Positions 62,457 to 64,000 of a stretch of 64,000 nt of DNA are shown in pieces. The stretch comes from Acidobacteriota bacterium (GTDB lineage: Bacteria > Acidobacteriota > Terriglobia > Bryobacterales > UBA6623). Location of the stretch: positions 1 to 64,000 of the forward strand of contig WGMB01000001.1 of NCBI GenBank assembly GCA_016125275.1, read 5' to 3'. The position numbers were made by a program, and so were the translations under genes. The notes beneath the pieces were generated by a model. The model was not told where the DNA came from. It saw only the letters and a program-made list of their open reading frames with translations, and did no database searches. The stretch's first letter is position 1, and the number at the start of each line of letters is the position of its first letter.

Positions 62457-63269
62457 CTATTCGCCGGACTGGAGCTGCAGCCAGACCTGCGGCGGCACGA
62501 AGGGATGCTTCTGCGCGGGCTCCATGCCGTGCTGCACCATCTTGATCTGGTAGCGGGCGATCGACTGGTGGACGCCCATCGTCACGCCCTCCAGCCCGAC
62601 CTCGTAGTCTGGGAAGGCGGAGTCGGGGAAGCGGACCTTCCAGCCGTAGCGGCCCTCGTAGAACTTGGGCTCGCCCATGCCCCAGGCCTCGGTCGTCTTG
62701 GTGATCTGGGCCAGCTTTTCCGGGCTGACGTCCGGCGGCGTGCCGGCCTGCTTGAAGTACTTGAGGTCCTGCTCCCAGCGGATCTTGGCCGTCTGGTACT
62801 CGCGGTAGTTCTTGTACTGCGTGCTGACGGGCTTCTCGCCGAACACGTCGACGAAGCCGTCGGGAAGCTGCGCGGCGCCGCCCGTGGTCGCACCGGTTCC
62901 GCCGGCTCCTCCGGTGGCGATGTTGTTGGCGGCCTCGGCGCGCTTCCAGGGTTCCTGGCCGGTGAAGGGGTTCACGTACCACCAGCCGCCGCCGTACTCT
63001 TCCGGCGCCTGGTGATAGGGGCCGTTGGGGGTTTTCCAGGAATCAGGCACGTCGGCGCGGTCGCCGACGGCCGTCCGCGGCGCGGGCTGCTGCGAAGCGG
63101 TGGGCGTGGGGTCGGCCGGGGCCTTGACCGAACCGCTGAGGGGTTCGATCGCCGAAGTGTCCAGCGCGTCGCGGAAGGAGCCGCCCTTGCGGGCGTCAGT
63201 CTTCGTCGACGGCTGCTTGAGCTCGGCGTCAACGCCTCCGGGAAGGGTGAGCTTCTGGTTGATCTTCAT
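62457..63269 (-). CDS. Unknown protein with WW-P-N-P-F-T motif
   Basis: A 270-residue protein. The ATG at 63269 gives MKINQKLTLPGGVDAELKQP. The frame to 63446 overlaps the divergent promoter and is unlikely. The first half is Pro/Gly/Thr-rich and disordered-looking, with YGGGWWYVNPFTGQEPWKRA in the middle. The second half is more ordered: FVDVFGEKPVSTQYKNYREY, AKIRWEQDLKYFKQAGTPPD, WGMGEPKFYEGRYGWKVRFP, VTMGVHQSIARYQIKMVQHG. No signal peptide. It sits 38 bases upstream of the tandem kinase on the same strand, so they may be co-transcribed. The function is not recognised. Confidence 0.72.
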   Translation of the reverse strand: MKINQKLTLPGGVDAELKQPSTKTDARKGGSFRDALDTSAIEPLSGSVKAPADPTPTASQQPAPRTAVGDRADVPDSWKTPNGPYHQAPEEYGGGWWYVNPFTGQEPWKRAEAANNIATGGAGGTGATTGGAAQLPDGFVDVFGEKPVSTQYKNYREYQTAKIRWEQDLKYFKQAGTPPDVSPEKLAQITKTTEAWGMGEPKFYEGRYGWKVRFPDSAFPDYEVGLEGVTMGVHQSIARYQIKMVQHGMEPAQKHPFVPPQVWLQLQSGE

Positions 63270-63447
63270 GGCAATGTGCAGCCTTCGACCCCGCGAGCGG
63301 CCCAAGGTCCCTGCACAGATGTTATCGCTTGGCGCGGCGGGAAGTTGCCCCCCTGCGAAGGGGAGCTTCGGCAATTCCCGAGAATTGGTATCGTATGGCT
63401 TGTCGGTTGGGCCGGAAGAAGTTGCTGCCGGACGCGGTGAGGTCACC

Positions 63448-64000
63448 TTGGACGCCCGCTTGATGACCTTGATCGAGAAGCATCGGCCTTACGCCCGCGC
63501 GATCGCGGCGGAGGTGCTGCGGAAGCTCCCTCCCCACGCGGAAAGGGACGAGCTGGAGGCCGCCGCGGACCTCGGACTGGTGGAGGCCGCGCAGGCCTAC
63601 GACGCCTCGCGCGGCGTCCAGTTCAAGACCTTCTCCTATTACCGCATCCGCGGCGCGATTTACGATTCGATCCGGCGCGCGACTTGGCTGTCAAAGTCCG
63701 AGTACGACAAGGTGCGCTTCGAAGCCGCCGCCAACTCCTACATGGGCGACCAAGCCGAGGGCTCCGCGCCGGACGGCACGGCGGAGCAGATGCTCGACTC
63801 GCTGGGCCGCGCCAGTGAGTCGCTGGCCGTCTGCTACTGGATGTCTCTCGAGGCCGAGGGGATGCCCTCGCCCGAAGACCCCTCGCTCGACGCCGAGGGG
63901 CAGCTGCTCGAGGATGAGCAGAGCCGCCTGCTGCGGGCGGCGATCCAGAAGTTGCCCGAGAACCAGCGCGTGGTGCTGCAGGGCTACTACTTCGAGGGCA
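63448..64000 (+). CDS. FliA/SigB-like sigma factor, 3' truncated by the window edge
   Basis: The frame from TTG 63448 (GGTGAGG just upstream) stays open to the last base: LDARLMTLIEKHRPYARAIA, ELEAAADLGLVEAAQAYDAS, RGVQFKTFSYYRIRGAIYDS, IRRATWLSKSEYDKVRFEAA and, after a Glu/Ser-rich linker, LPENQRVVLQGYYFEG. Regions 1.2-2.4 and the start of region 4 of a group 3 sigma-70 factor are clear. Region 3 is short or replaced by an acidic linker. The missing end should hold the region 4.2 helix-turn-helix. TTG 63400 is an alternative start. It is divergent from the unknown gene at 62457-63269. Confidence 0.85.
   Translation, partial: MDARLMTLIEKHRPYARAIAAEVLRKLPPHAERDELEAAADLGLVEAAQAYDASRGVQFKTFSYYRIRGAIYDSIRRATWLSKSEYDKVRFEAAANSYMGDQAEGSAPDGTAEQMLDSLGRASESLAVCYWMSLEAEGMPSPEDPSLDAEGQLLEDEQSRLLRAAIQKLPENQRVVLQGYYFEG

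Overview
The window is 64 kb of GC-rich bacterial DNA, densely packed with genes on both strands. It most likely comes from an acidobacterium of the Bryobacterales/Solibacter type. That is an inference from the gene set: an ADOP-type MacB/FtsX permease, an Oar-like TonB receptor with an N-terminal carboxypeptidase-regulatory domain, a PSCyt1/PSD1 cytochrome, a tricorn-like protease, Tat-signal proteins and an IS481-like transposase. I found no rRNA, tRNA or CRISPR array.

Layout. 1-0.7 kb: 3' part of an insertion sequence. 0.7-6.1 kb (minus): class I aldolase, two tandem Tat-signal paralogues of unknown function, and a di-haem cytochrome c peroxidase. 6.4-10.5 kb (plus): an orphan HicB-like gene, a tricorn-like protease and a small unknown protein. 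10.5-13.3 kb (minus): serine/glyoxylate metabolism (class V aminotransferase then serA). 13.6-15.0 kb (plus): exported peroxiredoxin and a Spy/CpxP-like protein, each followed by a good terminator. 15.1-18.0 kb: a lower-GC graveyard with a TIR fragment, an immunity-like repeat protein, two Rhs C-terminal remnants and a HEAT-like lipoprotein. 18.0-20.6 kb: metallo-beta-lactamase-fold lipoprotein, methyltransferase and phosphatidylserine synthase. 20.6-23.3 kb: a second accessory patch with short repeats, two unknown genes and a gene remnant. 23.3-28.2 kb: TonB receptor plus a duplicated remnant of its C-terminus. 28.3-32.6 kb: rpiB, a YdcF-like protein, a YqiA-like hydrolase, an ECF sigma operon and an SGNH hydrolase. 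32.6-41.3 kb: membrane glycosyltransferase, zinc metalloprotease, beta-barrel protein, ADOP permease and UDP-glucose dehydrogenase. 41.5-49.3 kb: a cation/Ca2+ exchanger, then a complete tolC-ybhG-ybhF-ybhS-ybhR-type export operon. 49.3-57.4 kb: PSD1 cytochrome, a small unknown protein, grpE-dnaJ, a Gfo/Idh/MocA oxidoreductase, a PilZ protein and an alginate-export-type porin. 57.4-64 kb: tandem universal stress protein, CHAD protein, Nramp-like transporter, a tandem degenerate kinase, an unknown Pro/Gly-rich protein, and the start of a FliA/SigF-like sigma factor that runs off the right edge.

The clearest functional units are the serine operon, the sigma/anti-sigma-like/DUF4252 operon, the TolC-HlyD-ABC operon and grpE-dnaJ. 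The most unusual material is the Rhs/TIR/immunity debris and the membrane-anchored protein with two degenerate kinase domains joined by a Pro-Glu linker. Several genes seem to use unusual starts: a CTG with a strong Shine-Dalgarno, TTG starts, and three apparently leaderless or near-leaderless mRNAs.
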